Source: Arachnopeziza araneosa
Lineage: Eukaryota; Ascomycota; Leotiomycetes; Helotiales; Arachnopezizaceae
Assembly (NCBI GenBank): GCA_003988855.1
Contig: QYAI01000001.1
Location: forward strand, 248,001 to 312,000
Length of the DNA: 64,000 bases
Direction of reading: 5' to 3'
Shown: piece by piece, positions 35,207 through 45,965 of the stretch
Layout of the letters: each line of letters begins with the position of its first letter
How positions within the stretch are numbered: position 1 is the first letter of the stretch
The notes under the pieces: generated by a model
Database searches by the model: none
Told to the model about the DNA's origin: nothing
What the model saw: the letters and a program-made list of their open reading frames with translations, nothing else
Translations under genes and position numbers: made by a program

Positions 35207-36221
35207 GTTGCTGTTGTTTTGAGGCCCGCGGGCCTATGAATGAGTGTTCTGAATCCTGTGAGCTTCTGAACTGTCGTGGGCCATGAGCTGGTGCTGAGTA
35301 TGGGCTGTTTGCGGTCAACAGCTCGAGATCCCCGCCTTCTTCAGCCCTGGCACGCCGTCGAATCAGATGCCGAGGCAGGTGGCCAATGGATATGGTGCTT
35401 GCACTGAGGAAGCAGAGGAGGCAGGACGTGAAGCAATTGGGGCCGAGTAAATACAACGAGAGCGGGAGGGAGAGGGAAATTCCATGAGCTCACACGACAG
35501 AAGAGTCACGTCGGGGAGCTTGATAGAGAGGCATCGGCCGGCCCAAGGGCAAAAGCCGGGTGTCTGCTCTGCTTTGTCCTCGGACCCTACCAAACCCCTG
35601 TGTGCTCACCCCGCACCCATTTTCTGAGTCGGGCATCTCTTCTCCTTTACATCTTTACCTTTTCCTCTCCTGTTCTTTTCGTGCGCCCATTCTTCTTCAC
35701 ACTGCACTTCCCTTCTCGTCGGTGACAGCCGTCCCACACCACCAATCTCCAATAAGGCCCTCTTTGGCGCTCTCCGATGCCCTGAGGAGGCTAGTTTGCG
35801 TGCTTTGCATGAGGCCTGAGCGGTTCAAGGCGTCTAACCTCGGTGTCCTGGTCACGGAGCATTTCGGGTCTTCGGCCTTCGTGAGCAAAGGTAGCGAAGC
35901 GGCGAGCTTCACAACCAAAATATTATACCAAAAGTACCTCGAGTAAATCCGATTGTTCTCCTTGTATCCATTCTTTGTTGCCTCTTGTTGGTCTTGTCGG
36001 GAAGTGTGATGTTTGAAAGGACGAGAGTTTTGCTAGAGGCGTTGGTCAAGTTTTAGTATCAAGAGCTTGTGATGCTAGAACTACCACAAGCCTATTTCCT
36101 CATTGACTTGAATTGTCTATTGAACGTCTCAAGTTAGAATCAACTTCATCGCTCCTTCCTCATAATCAGAGATGAATTAGTGTCATGTTCTTAGGAACGG
36201 AAAGTGCTCTTTCGTCTAAGC
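35207..36221. promoter_or_regulatory. Divergent upstream region (mitochondrial kinase / SGNH-like gene)
   Basis: About 1 kb between two outward-facing genes. It contains a 128-codon plus-strand frame (35560-35946) and a 122-codon minus-strand frame (35088-35456) with no family resemblance; the latter overlaps the first exon of the kinase in another frame. I treat the region as promoter and leader DNA. Confidence 0.35.
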
Positions 36222-37795
36222 ATGTCTCTTCAACTTCTATATCTTCTTTTTGGCATTACGCCAAATCAACTACCTACACGCATTAGAATCATGGGCTGGA
36301 CGACTTGGCTTTCTGTGAAGGCCGAGAGCGCCATGCGTTCAACTCGATATTCTTCTCCCCGAACTGTCTTCTTAGTTGTCGTTCTCTGTACCCTCCTCTA
36401 TTCTCTTTGGCTGCCAATCATCTGGAACTTTGGGGGCAGAAGGACTATTCATTCGCCTTCTGTCCAATCAATTGCTGCTCCTGGTGCTAAGTATGAGTAA
36501 GTCGACGGAATATTCTGTTGGAAATTCCATCTCTTTACAATTTGATACCAGTAGTGCTCTTCGATACTTTCACGGAAGCGAAGGCTGCAACATAAGTCAA
36601 CAATACATCTACTCAGCACCATTGCCATCTGTTCCAAACGTCTCTCCATTCTGCGCAGATCGAGCCACGCTATTAGAAGCATTCAATAGCGGAGCTAGAG
36701 ACAGTTTCAACACTCCATTCATTGGCAATGGTATGTCATGTTGCAAACTCTGACTCTTACTCAGATGTCACAGGCTGTACCTACAAATGGTTCCCCACTC
36801 CTGAAATCTGCATCATTCTTGAGCGATTTAATGCCATTACTTTCGTTGGGGACTATTTGGCCCAATCAGTCTACACAGCGTTCACCGTGCTCCTCCACGA
36901 AAATCTTCTACTCGGAGGTCTACAGTTGTGGGATATGAATCCCGAGGAACGAGAATACTGCAAATGCGACAACCAATTCATCAACAGTATCTGTCTGCAA
37001 TATGCAATCAAAAGTTCCATGGATGTGTTTGAGGCAGGATCAAAAATCAAAGACCACTTTATGCCATACTACCAGAGCCGTGAGTGTCTCTTATCATTGG
37101 GCTACCACTCGTGCCTACTGCTGAGAATTACGTCTATTGTGCTATATACTCAAGGACTTGCGTATCATTAGAAAGACGCGTATTTCGAGGCGTGAGAGGA
37201 AAGAAGTACCATCTCTAATTAGACATTTTGGCTCACTCATGGACAAGTTGTTCGAAGATACAAAATACAACGCATGCCACCATTGCGCATCTCAACCCAC
37301 CCATCTCCACTCACTTGATAACGCTGTGCTTTACTAACTCCAACTAATCCAGGAGCTCCCCACCTCTACATTCCATTCTCTACCATTCCGGCTTCTCTCC
37401 AGGCAACCAGCGCCTTCAAAACCCACACCTACAACCGTCCGGATCCATGGAAGCCGTCACCTCTAATCTTCTCCTACGGTCATGGCTCCTCCTTCTCAAT
37501 TAACACTACCCTCCTAGCCCTCGATGAATGGATTGCGCTCGCAGCCACAGCTCAACGCAACATCCCTATGCTCTTCCTTGGCCCGAGATCTGCCACACCG
37601 GGGACTAATGCTGAAATTACGTTAAGATACTCTCAGGAGATAGCACTATTTGCCAGAGCACGGAACCTTGATGTTCTAAGTTTCTATAATTTGACATTGG
37701 AAGCAGAGAAGATTGAAGAGAACTTTGGGGAAAGGGTTGCCGTGGTCGAGGCGATGATGATTGTCAACTGGTTGAGCAAGGTGGATACTTCGTAA
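36222..37795 (+). CDS. Type II membrane protein, SGNH/PC-esterase-like, catalytic Ser replaced
   Basis: Exons 36222-36490, 36552-36730, 36774-37079 and 37353-37795 join in phase to 398 aa (375 aa from the second Met at 36291). A single membrane helix lies near TVFLVVVLCTLLYSLWLPII, followed by a lumenal domain. The order FHGSEGC... GCTYKWFPTPEIC...RFNAITFVGDYLAQ resembles the PC-esterase (Pmr5/Cas1-like) arrangement, in which a Cys/Trp-rich segment precedes the GDS motif of the SGNH fold. Here the motif reads GDY, so the nucleophilic Ser is missing. Cysteines in EREYCKCDNQF also fit a family of fungal membrane proteins I know only as hypothetical. A glycan-related role in the Golgi is inference. 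The catalytic state is doubtful. Confidence 0.6.
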
Positions 37796-38505
37796 GGGGA
37801 TTCGGCAAGTATTACATACGTTATTTCTCACAGAGAATAGAGGACAAGGATGGATTTAGTATTACGATTTCTTAATCTACTCTAGATGCTGTGAACTGTA
37901 GAGCCCAACAGCTAATGATTTATTCCCTCATCCAACCGGCACAGGGCCTCTCCACAGATTGGAGCCTCATTCGGCTGGGACCCTTGCCACTACCCTCCCT
38001 CCCATTCATCACAGTCCAATCCAAACTCATCTAGAGCCACATTACTCCGAATTCAAAGCGGGCTGAGTCAACCCGAATCTGTTACCCAAAGAAAAAAAAG
38101 TGAAAGGTAACCAAGCCAGCACCAGCGCAAGTGGTATTCTACAAACGCGTCCCATATCCAACAAACAGAAATTCTCTCCCTTCCCTCGTCCACGCAAACA
38201 AATGCGAGAAAGGAAACTATGTGCATGTAAAATGTACTATATGTGCTGGGCTAATCGTCGGCAATAAGGAAAAAAGAAAACGCCGCCCTGAACCAGACCC
38301 GAAGACTCCGCTATGCAATGCAATGCTGTGAGACCGCCCCTCCTTCGATGATTGAATGATGAATGAATATTAGCAAGAGCGCCGTCCGCCAGCTTTTCTA
38401 TATTCTTTTCCGCGTGAATGATGTCGTACCGCTTCTCGTATATTAGGATGATAATGGAAAATTGGGCGAGCTTTGTACAGGTGTGATGTCGCTAAGTAAC
38501 AATGA
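37796..38505. other. Convergent 3' intergenic region
   Basis: About 710 bases between two stop codons. It includes an A-rich tract near 38091-38100. No ORF or RNA gene is supported. Confidence 0.4.
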
Positions 38506-40607
38506 TTACGAGCAGCCATCCATTAAAGTGTTTGTTGGCCAGTCATACGCAGTTAATTCCCATAGCGTGAGATTTGGGTTGTTGTCTGAAAATTATATTA
38601 GTATGTAACCGTTGTCTAGTCAAAATGATCTCAACTTACATGGTTCTGGGTGACTCCTGATGTAATCAGTGGTTGGATATCCATCAGGATCACAGGTAAC
38701 TGATGTGCTGCCTTCTGGCTGGTATATCCGAACATAATCGAATCTCATAGTTGCTGGCATCAACTGGGCCAGATTTTGCAGAAACAAAGTAGCAAAACTG
38801 TTTGACATGCCGAAGTTCATGACCAATGCCATCGGCTCTTCTGGGATGACTCGCTGACCAATATTGCCATTCGGCCTAAGAGCACGATGATCCAGCTTCC
38901 AGGTGTAATCATCTCCGACAAACCAGGCAATATCTCCTGAACCACCAGGTGTGTACTCGAAACCATAGGTTTGGTAAGCATTTCCATCATACCAATCGTT
39001 ATTCAACCACGTAACAGCTGATAAAGCTTGTTGATAGGGCCCACCACGATATGAGTTCATGCCGGTGACTGACTCGTCGTAGACCTCTAAGAAGTTATAG
39101 TCTGGTTGATACCAGATGTCAAAGGGTGCGGCCTGGAAGGACTGAGAGGCTGTACCGGTGAAAGTGTCAAACTGTGTTTTCCCTAGAGCACCAACGCTGG
39201 CCTCGAGAGCATCAATTTCAGGAGCCGAGCGAGAGTTTCCTGGCGAAGGATGATCTTGGTTTTTGCAGGTGCAAGCCGGCAACCGCATCCCGGGTAATAG
39301 ACTCAATCCGTCCGAGGAACTTTGGTTTGGTGTAATACCAGCATCACATTTATCCCAGTAACTGTAGGGCCATAGGCCATCTGTTGTCGCTGGATATCCT
39401 GGTCTTCCAAGATTTCCCATCGCCCAGAAACCTGGCCAGAAACCTTCAACATCTCCCCGTCCTGGAAGCGAAATGCTAGCTTCCATGCGCCCCCCTTTGA
39501 AGCATAATTTATTCCAAGATTGTACCATTCCAGATCGGTAGTTCAAGTTGTGGTTCTGGAATGCATCGAACTTTAGATTGAGAGTCCCATTGGCCGTGGA
39601 AACCGCATCTGGATCATACCATTCCAGATCCTGGGTGACACCATACCATATATCAACTCCTTGAAAATAAGGGTCATCTCCTTCATAGAATGTCCGACCA
39701 TCGGTATTGAATTCGTCTGAGAAAACCAGCTGCAAAGTATCTCCACTTTTATCTTTCTTTGTATATGCGGATTTAGGGGTATCGGGGTCAATGAGACCAC
39801 TTCGCACGTTCTTAAGTAGTTCAAACTTATCCGATAAGCAATTTATATCCGTGGAACAACCTGTTGCTTCTGTCCCGGTTACCTGTCTAAAGAATGTTCT
39901 AATGACGTGTTAGTAATTGATAATCGGGTTGTCCATGAAAGAACATACAGGACAGGATAGCCGATAAACAATGCCAGCACACCAAGAGTGATAAACGCTA
40001 AGCCTCCTACGTTTGTCATCCCTCTCTTGGTGAATATGTCACACTTTTCGTGGTCCTTGTCGTTTGGATCAGGATTGTGTAAATAGTCGTCTTTTTCTAC
40101 ATCTTCTGGAAACAGCAGCAGTCCCGCGGACGGCATGATATTGTACTTTTCCGAGACGGTCTGGGTATTAACGTCATTGTCGTCACTGCCAGCTCTCGAA
40201 GGAGCTCTCGAATCGTCAAATGGGGATCGTAAAGGCCCTTGTCGACTATCTCTGCTCCCATGATCCGAGCTCCAACTCGTCCTCCGAGATGACATGGCTG
40301 AAGCAGCTCGCGAAGGGCTTTCGAGAGGGTCATCTGAGTATTGATGCCTCGGTCTCGATCTCGAGGGCGGGAGCAGCATCTCTGATGATTCTGCCACTCC
40401 AGGAGAGCCATATGGACCCGGGCCTTGACCTTGGGATCTTGATGATTGACCACTTACAGATCGGTGTTGTGGTAATAGATTCCTCGATAACCCAGGCGTG
40501 CCAGCCATTGAATCGTCAGAGCCCATGCTCTCTAATAGATCTCCTCCGCTTCCAGAGTTCACTGTTATGTGTAGTGGACGCTGAGGTCGCAATCCGTCGG
40601 AAGACAT
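38506..40607 (-). CDS. Beta-glucan synthesis-associated protein, Kre6/Skn1 family (GH16)
   Basis: Golgi/ER type II membrane protein needed for beta-1,6-glucan formation in the cell wall. Exons 40607-39949, 39898-38640 and 38585-38506 are in phase and give 665 aa. Residues 1-190 are a Ser/Pro/Arg-rich cytosolic tail; one membrane segment follows (about 200-220, LAFITLGVLALFIGYPVL); the GH16-like lumenal domain then carries VFSDEFNTDGRTF, WYGVTQDLEWYDPDAV, GRMEASISLPG, FWPGFWAMGNLG and the catalytic-type signature APEIDALEAS. The final short exon supplies the conserved end ELTAYDWPTNTLMDGC. The family is present in all ascomycetes, and this copy looks complete. Confidence 0.94.
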
Positions 40608-42804
40608 GATGATGGGAAGAAGAACAAATCTAAGAAATCCAAAAAGCGCCTCTCATTTGATGGTTGTTTCTTGTCTTCGATCTAGAAGATGTCGATTGAA
40701 CCGGTGGGATGGAAAGGTACGAGGGTCGAAAGAAATAACCACGTCGAACACCGTACGGGATTCGGACAGGTGAATGGATTCGGTGGTGGAGGAGATGAAT
40801 CAAAAGGAGGTTCTAGTCGTGATCTTTGAAGTGTAGTCTGGGAGTGAGACGCTCAAAATAGCCAAAAACAAGGAAGAGCGACGGGTGCAGCCAAGGCTGT
40901 GCAGAGAAGGGAAGCGAGCGACCTGGGAAGGAGAAAAACGAGTGTGGAGAGCCGGAGCAGTGGATGGGATGGGGTGAGGAGGAGGACGATGCAGATGTAG
41001 ACGGGTTGCAACGACGACGGCGCCGACGAGGTTGGAGATGTTGAAGAGACGGAACAGTTGTGCTTTTCCCCTTGGCTCTGGAGGTCGGAGGCGTTGGACG
41101 GACGCAGCGAGTGGAGGGAGTAAAATTAGGAGACCCTTTTTAGCGAAGTTGGCAGGAACCAGGGGTACAGGCGCCCCACGGGCTTTTCTTTGCCACCACT
41201 AGAGCAGCGACTGTGCTGTGCTGCGCGATGCAGAACGACGAAACGACGAACGACCCTCAACCAGCTGGCTGGTTGTGCTTGGCCTTCGGTCACCGTCTCG
41301 ACGAGGCCAGTCAATACGAGGGCGTTGCCAAAGCCAGAGCCAGAGGAGACCTGACCCAGAGACACGATCAAGACTCGTCTTCGTGCTCACGACCGCTGCT
41401 GATCGGCAGAGACAGAGGGTATGTGGTACGCGCCGCCGCGATGGACTAGGCTTCTCAGAGATGCAAATTTGGTCCAGTGCTCCTTATCCAGCTCAGGGGA
41501 AGGGAGGAGAGGAGATCCGCCTGTGCGCTCTGAGCCTCTCGCAGAACGATGCCACGCTGGAGGAATTTCTCGAAAAGGTTTCCGCTCCACTACTTGGTCT
41601 CAATCCACGACGCTTGCGAGCCTATCTCTCAAAGTGCGACACTCTGACAGTCAAATGCCATCATCTTGAGTGTGTCCAGACATCATGTTTATTAACTTCA
41701 CGCAGCCGGCCATAACCCAACATTTCAATTCTTGTTCTGTGCCTCTGTACATCAGACCCGGACATGGACCTTGTCTGAAGAGAGAGGATGGAGCCTGATC
41801 GTCTCTGTTCTGTTCTCGGTCGTATGCTTCCATCTGCCCTCTGTCCTATTATTATCCCGGGGCCAACAGCAGGAGTTTTGGGCAGATTCTGATTGTGCCC
41901 CTGGCCTAGATTGCGGCTGTGCATAAGCCAGCAGCACCACCCGGAGATGACGCACCCACACGCTGCATAAACCGATAAAGAGACCCTCATGGTCACGTTT
42001 CCTGCTGGAACCTCACCGCGTCAGGCTTCCTGGGTTGTGGCAAGTGAAATAGATTGCCTGGAAAGTGGCCACTTTGATGTTGCACACTCTCTGCTCCCAG
42101 CAACTGCCGCGCACAACGGCTACAAAGATCCAGTGTTATCAAGCTGCACGTGCCGTGCAACGTCAACGGCACGGCAACGAGAATCGATAAAAGCTTAGAT
42201 GTGCCATGCATGACTTTCTCATCTCACAGGAAACGCCATTCTAGTCCCGAACCAGGAGACGGGATCAGGGTCTCGTGACTCTGCCAAGCCAAGCGACAGA
42301 GCCCCTTTCTGTCAAACAGAAGCCGTTGGAGATTAGTGGGACGTGGGGATCCCTTTCATCTTCAGCTCGAACCGGAGCCAGATGCTTGGTCCTGCTGCAA
42401 TGGAGCTGATTCGTTGCACGCAGGGGAGGCTGAACAGGCTGCTGTTGCAGGAAAAAACTTTTTACTGAAGGCGCGTTGGATTCATTGGAAGACCAGATAA
42501 AGAGAAATCCCACCCGTTCTGGTGCAGCGCGCTGCTTCAGCCTGCTTGGTCGCCCTGTTGGCATGTCTTACAGAAATCTCACACCCTGATGCAACTTGCT
42601 CTAAAAGCCCCGTTCTTATCACAGATTGCATCTTCTCCATACGTTTCGCAAACATGAAACAGATCCAATGCTTCAATCCTATTCGTTACTACATTTTATA
42701 AAAACTCCTCTGTAAAAATCTCTTGCATCCTGAGATCCATGACGGCCAATACCCGTCCCAGCGGAGCAGAGATGGCTGAATAGCACAGCTCGAGCTCCTA
42801 TTCT
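40608..42804. other. Upstream region of the Kre6-like gene (about 2.2 kb without a gene)
   Basis: The right-hand gene ends here and the left-hand gene begins here, both on the minus strand. Overlapping ORFs of 60-165 codons at 41126-42564 occur in several frames without family resemblance. A long 5' leader for the Kre6-like gene is plausible; I see no repeat or RNA gene. Confidence 0.35.
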
Positions 42805-43784
42805 TCAGCTCTCGATAGCTAACGCCTTCACGCCCACCAGTTTTCCGCTCTCCAGTCCAACCAGCCAGTATTCCACCCTTGATCCCCCATCGCTGATTCT
42901 GTACACTCTGACATCACTTCCCTTGGCCGCTTCCCTCGTTGCATCTACCAGCTCCTTGTACTGCCCTTGTGTATCCCATTCTGCGATATCCATAATCTGA
43001 ACCTCTGCTTCCTTGGCATTAGGATGATTCACTAATTTCGCAAATGATGCTGTACATGTGTTAATCTACTGCCTTCTCTGAAGCGTCGAGAGATGACAAG
43101 AAAACTCACCCTCATCTGGTAGACTCTTCTTCTCCCACTTCAAACAAACAGGCACAAAAGGCTCATCGGCATCACTAACATAGAACGCATCCTGCGTAGC
43201 CTTCTTCAGCACCGACGGAACCGTCACTCCCTTATCTGTTGACTTCAATTCAACCTTGCCCTTGGGGGTGCTCTTGCTTGACACTCCTTCATTCGGATCC
43301 TGGTTCGCCTTATCCAAGAATGCCATGTAATCCTCATCAGTCGCCATCTTATCCTTCTGTCTCTGTGATGCCTCTTCTTGTTCTAGACTAGGAAGAGGAT
43401 TAATATCTGTATCCGCCTTTGCAATCGTGCCGTAGGAAGAGGACGCTCTCGCAGCCCCTCGGCGGGGAATGCTGGGCAATGAAGGAGAGGAGCTCACGCA
43501 ACCGGCACTGGAGCTTCTGTGCCAACCTCTTTCACTGCCTCTGCTCTCCCGCTTGTTCCCGTGTCCTCTGATTCTTGCGCTGCTTCGGAGCGTCGAGTCG
43601 CAAATTCGGTTTGCGTGGATGGAGCTGTGGGACGCGGGGAGGTAAGAGGCTCGTCTTGCGAGCCTTGCGCGGATAATGGTTGCGGTTGATCAGTAGCGTC
43701 TCGAAGATCTGCTGCCTTCTTCTTCTTGCGCTGTTTTTGGTATGAGCTACTGGCGATGCCTATGCAAGAAAGAATGATGCCCAT
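42805..43784 (-). CDS. Hypothetical protein with an N-terminal lipidation motif and a conserved fungal C-terminal domain
   Basis: Exons 43784-43498, 43447-43110 and 43049-42805 (introns of 50 and 60 nt) are in phase and give 289 aa. The N-terminus MGIILSCIGIASS matches the MGxxxS N-myristoylation pattern with a Cys at position 7 that could be palmitoylated, then a polybasic KQRKKKK; together these would fix it to the inner face of a membrane. The middle is Ser/Thr/Gln/Glu-rich and disordered. The C-terminal 90 residues (from DADEPFVPVCLKWE to GVKALAIES) look like a compact alpha/beta domain that I recall only from fungal hypothetical proteins. A cell-periphery signalling role is inference. 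A single short N-terminal membrane helix is the alternative reading. Confidence 0.72.
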
Positions 43785-44058
43785 GATTGGGAAGCTTTGG
43801 TGGGGGAACAAAGTGGGGCACGCATCTAGCTGTCTGTGACGGAGATCAAGTCTATTTCAAGGGATGCTAGTGTTGTTTACGGCCAGCCGATTTAGTACAA
43901 GCACTGAAAACATTCACATCACCGGAGGGAACAAGGTGGTTTGACATGTCATCATAGAATTTCTATCTACTGCATGATCGTGTGAGACCATAGAGCACAA
44001 ATGCCATTATTCCCACGACACCAAACCGCAAAGCCAGAAAATGCAGGAAGGAACAAGC

Positions 44059-45435
44059 TTAAGCAGCGGGTTGAATATCCTTCTTGAGGGTACCCAAGAA
44101 TTGATTCTTCTCTTGAGGGGTCTGGTATGCACCGTGACCGAATTTCGACGATGTATCAATCCATTTGAGGTCAACCTTCTCCAATGCCTTTCTCGAAGTG
44201 TGAATGAACATGGACTTTCGCAGAGTGATAATGCGCTTCTTGACACCAGGAATGGAACCCTTGAGGATGATGAAGTCATTCTTAACCTCACCATATCGGA
44301 CAAAGCCACCCATACTAAAACAGTCAGTACAGAGGTCAACTGAATCAGCTGTTAGGAACTTACGGAGTAATTTGCTTCTTGGAAACGTCAAAGTCAGTTG
44401 ATGCATTACCATCATCATCGCCCTTGCCAATGCGGTAAACCTTGTGGTTGACCGAGGTACGGTGGTGATAACCGTCTTGACCAGCACGAGCAACAGTCCA
44501 TTGGACGTGGGATGGATGCCAAGCACCAATACAAGCAACCTTCCGAAGACCTTTGTGTGTCTTTCTCGGAAGCTTCTTGGTTCCCCATCTGCTGGTGACA
44601 CCTTGGAAACCGTGACCCTTGGTGACGGCAATAACGTCAATTACCTCATCTTGTTCGAAGATGGTGCTGATAGCGACTGGCTTCTCGAAGAGAGCCTTGG
44701 AGAAATCAACCTTCTCAGCGATACTGCCTCCATTGACCTGGATTTCCATCAAATGGGCCTTCTTTTGCTTAAGAGGAGTCTTGCTGATTTGGGTATGGGC
44801 GAGAACGCGAACGACGGTACAGTACTTCTTGATACGCTCGAGCTCACGAGTGATCGAGGAGGCGCCATTCTCAGAATGCTTCTTGGCATACTTGGTGAAA
44901 GCCTTCTTCTTGCTTCTGTACCAGTTCTTGTAGAATCGACGCTTAATCTCATCGCTCAAATGCTCAGCCCATACAGTTGTAAGAGATCGAAGACCACGAG
45001 GAGTCTCAATGTATCCCACTAGACCAACAACGATCACCTATAAAAGATGTTAGCCATTGACACAAAAGCCAAGCGGGCTGCATTGTTCGTACCGGTGGTG
45101 TCTCAATGACAGTGACGGCCTCAACAATCTCCTTCTTGTGTGATTTCGCACCAGGACGGTCGAGATCGCGGACGATTGTAGTCATACCAGCCTTGTAGCC
45201 AAGGGTAGCAGTAAGATGGACGGGCTTCTTGGGGTCATCTTTAGGAAATCTAGTTGGGTGTTCAAAAGTCAGCCAACTTAGGTTCCAGTCCTCGACCAAT
45301 TTTGATGAGTTGAAAACATTCAGGATAGGATGGTGATACTCACGACTTGACCTTTCCTCTATGGCGGGCAGCTCTCTTGCGAGGGAGGAATGCAAGAGAA
45401 CCGTGTCGAGGAGCCTCGAACTTTCGGTGAGACAT
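44059..45435 (-). CDS. RPL3: 60S ribosomal protein uL3
   Basis: Large-subunit protein near the peptidyl-transferase centre. Exons 45435-45344, 45249-45093, 45037-44364 and 44314-44059 are in phase and give 392 aa, close to the usual 387-400. The start MSHRKFEAPRHGSLAF, then TLGYKAGMTT, VTKGHGFQGVTSRWG, LRKVACIGAWHP and the end LGTLKKDIQPAA are family hallmarks. Introns split the first third of the gene, the pattern expected in filamentous fungi. A perfect 14-bp palindrome lies about 260 bases upstream of the start. Confidence 0.98.
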
Positions 45436-45965
45436 CTTCCTGTTCCTTAGAGAGTAGACAAAGAACTAGAGGAGTTTCCGCAGACCCTGAATAACTATCC
45501 AGAGGTCAATTGTCGTGATTGGCGATGCGCGTTGCGACTGCGCTTGTCGTTGATGAGGAAAAAAAGTTGCTGCGATTTCTTGAATACACTGTGGGAGGCT
45601 CGGCTTTTTGTTGGCCTTAATGATTGGCTTGACAAGCGAGAAAACCACGTGATGATAAGCTTTTAATACAGTCAGGTGCCTTGCTCACAATTTATCCTAC
45701 CTAGGTAGGGGATTCAAACGCTAATCAGTCATATTCCTATCGTGCATTCCTATCTCTTACTCTCTTCACCAATAAGACTTTATTACAAGAAGCCAAGGGC
45801 CATGTCTGAAGATTCAAAAATTTAAGCTTCTCATTGTTATAAGAAGTCAAAGTTGACCGTCTTCATATTGATTATTTGAACTCTGTCGAAGAGGAATTTT
45901 TACATGTTTGAAATTCATAAACCGTCCATCACCAATACTTTCTTGAACAAAGGGAATCCTAACAT
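45436..45965. promoter_or_regulatory. Upstream region of RPL3 and 3' flank of the Cyc8-like gene
   Basis: About 530 bases between two minus-strand genes. It should hold the RPL3 promoter. The palindrome CCTACCTAGGTAGG at 45696-45709 is the only notable element. Confidence 0.45.
45696..45709. promoter_or_regulatory. Perfect 14-bp palindrome CCTACCTAGGTAGG upstream of RPL3
   Basis: The sequence is fully self-complementary and lies about 260 bases upstream of the RPL3 start, where a regulator could bind as a dimer. A partial form (CACCTAGGTAG) occurs near 28770 and another near 19255. Function is not known from the sequence. Confidence 0.35.

Noticed and set aside
35560..35946. 128-codon plus-strand ORF
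   Set aside because: Ser/Pro/Leu-rich translation of a pyrimidine-rich promoter segment; no motif or splice partner.
44041..45022. Plus-strand ORFs opposite RPL3 (up to 192 codons)
   Set aside because: Antisense shadows of a highly conserved, codon-biased gene.
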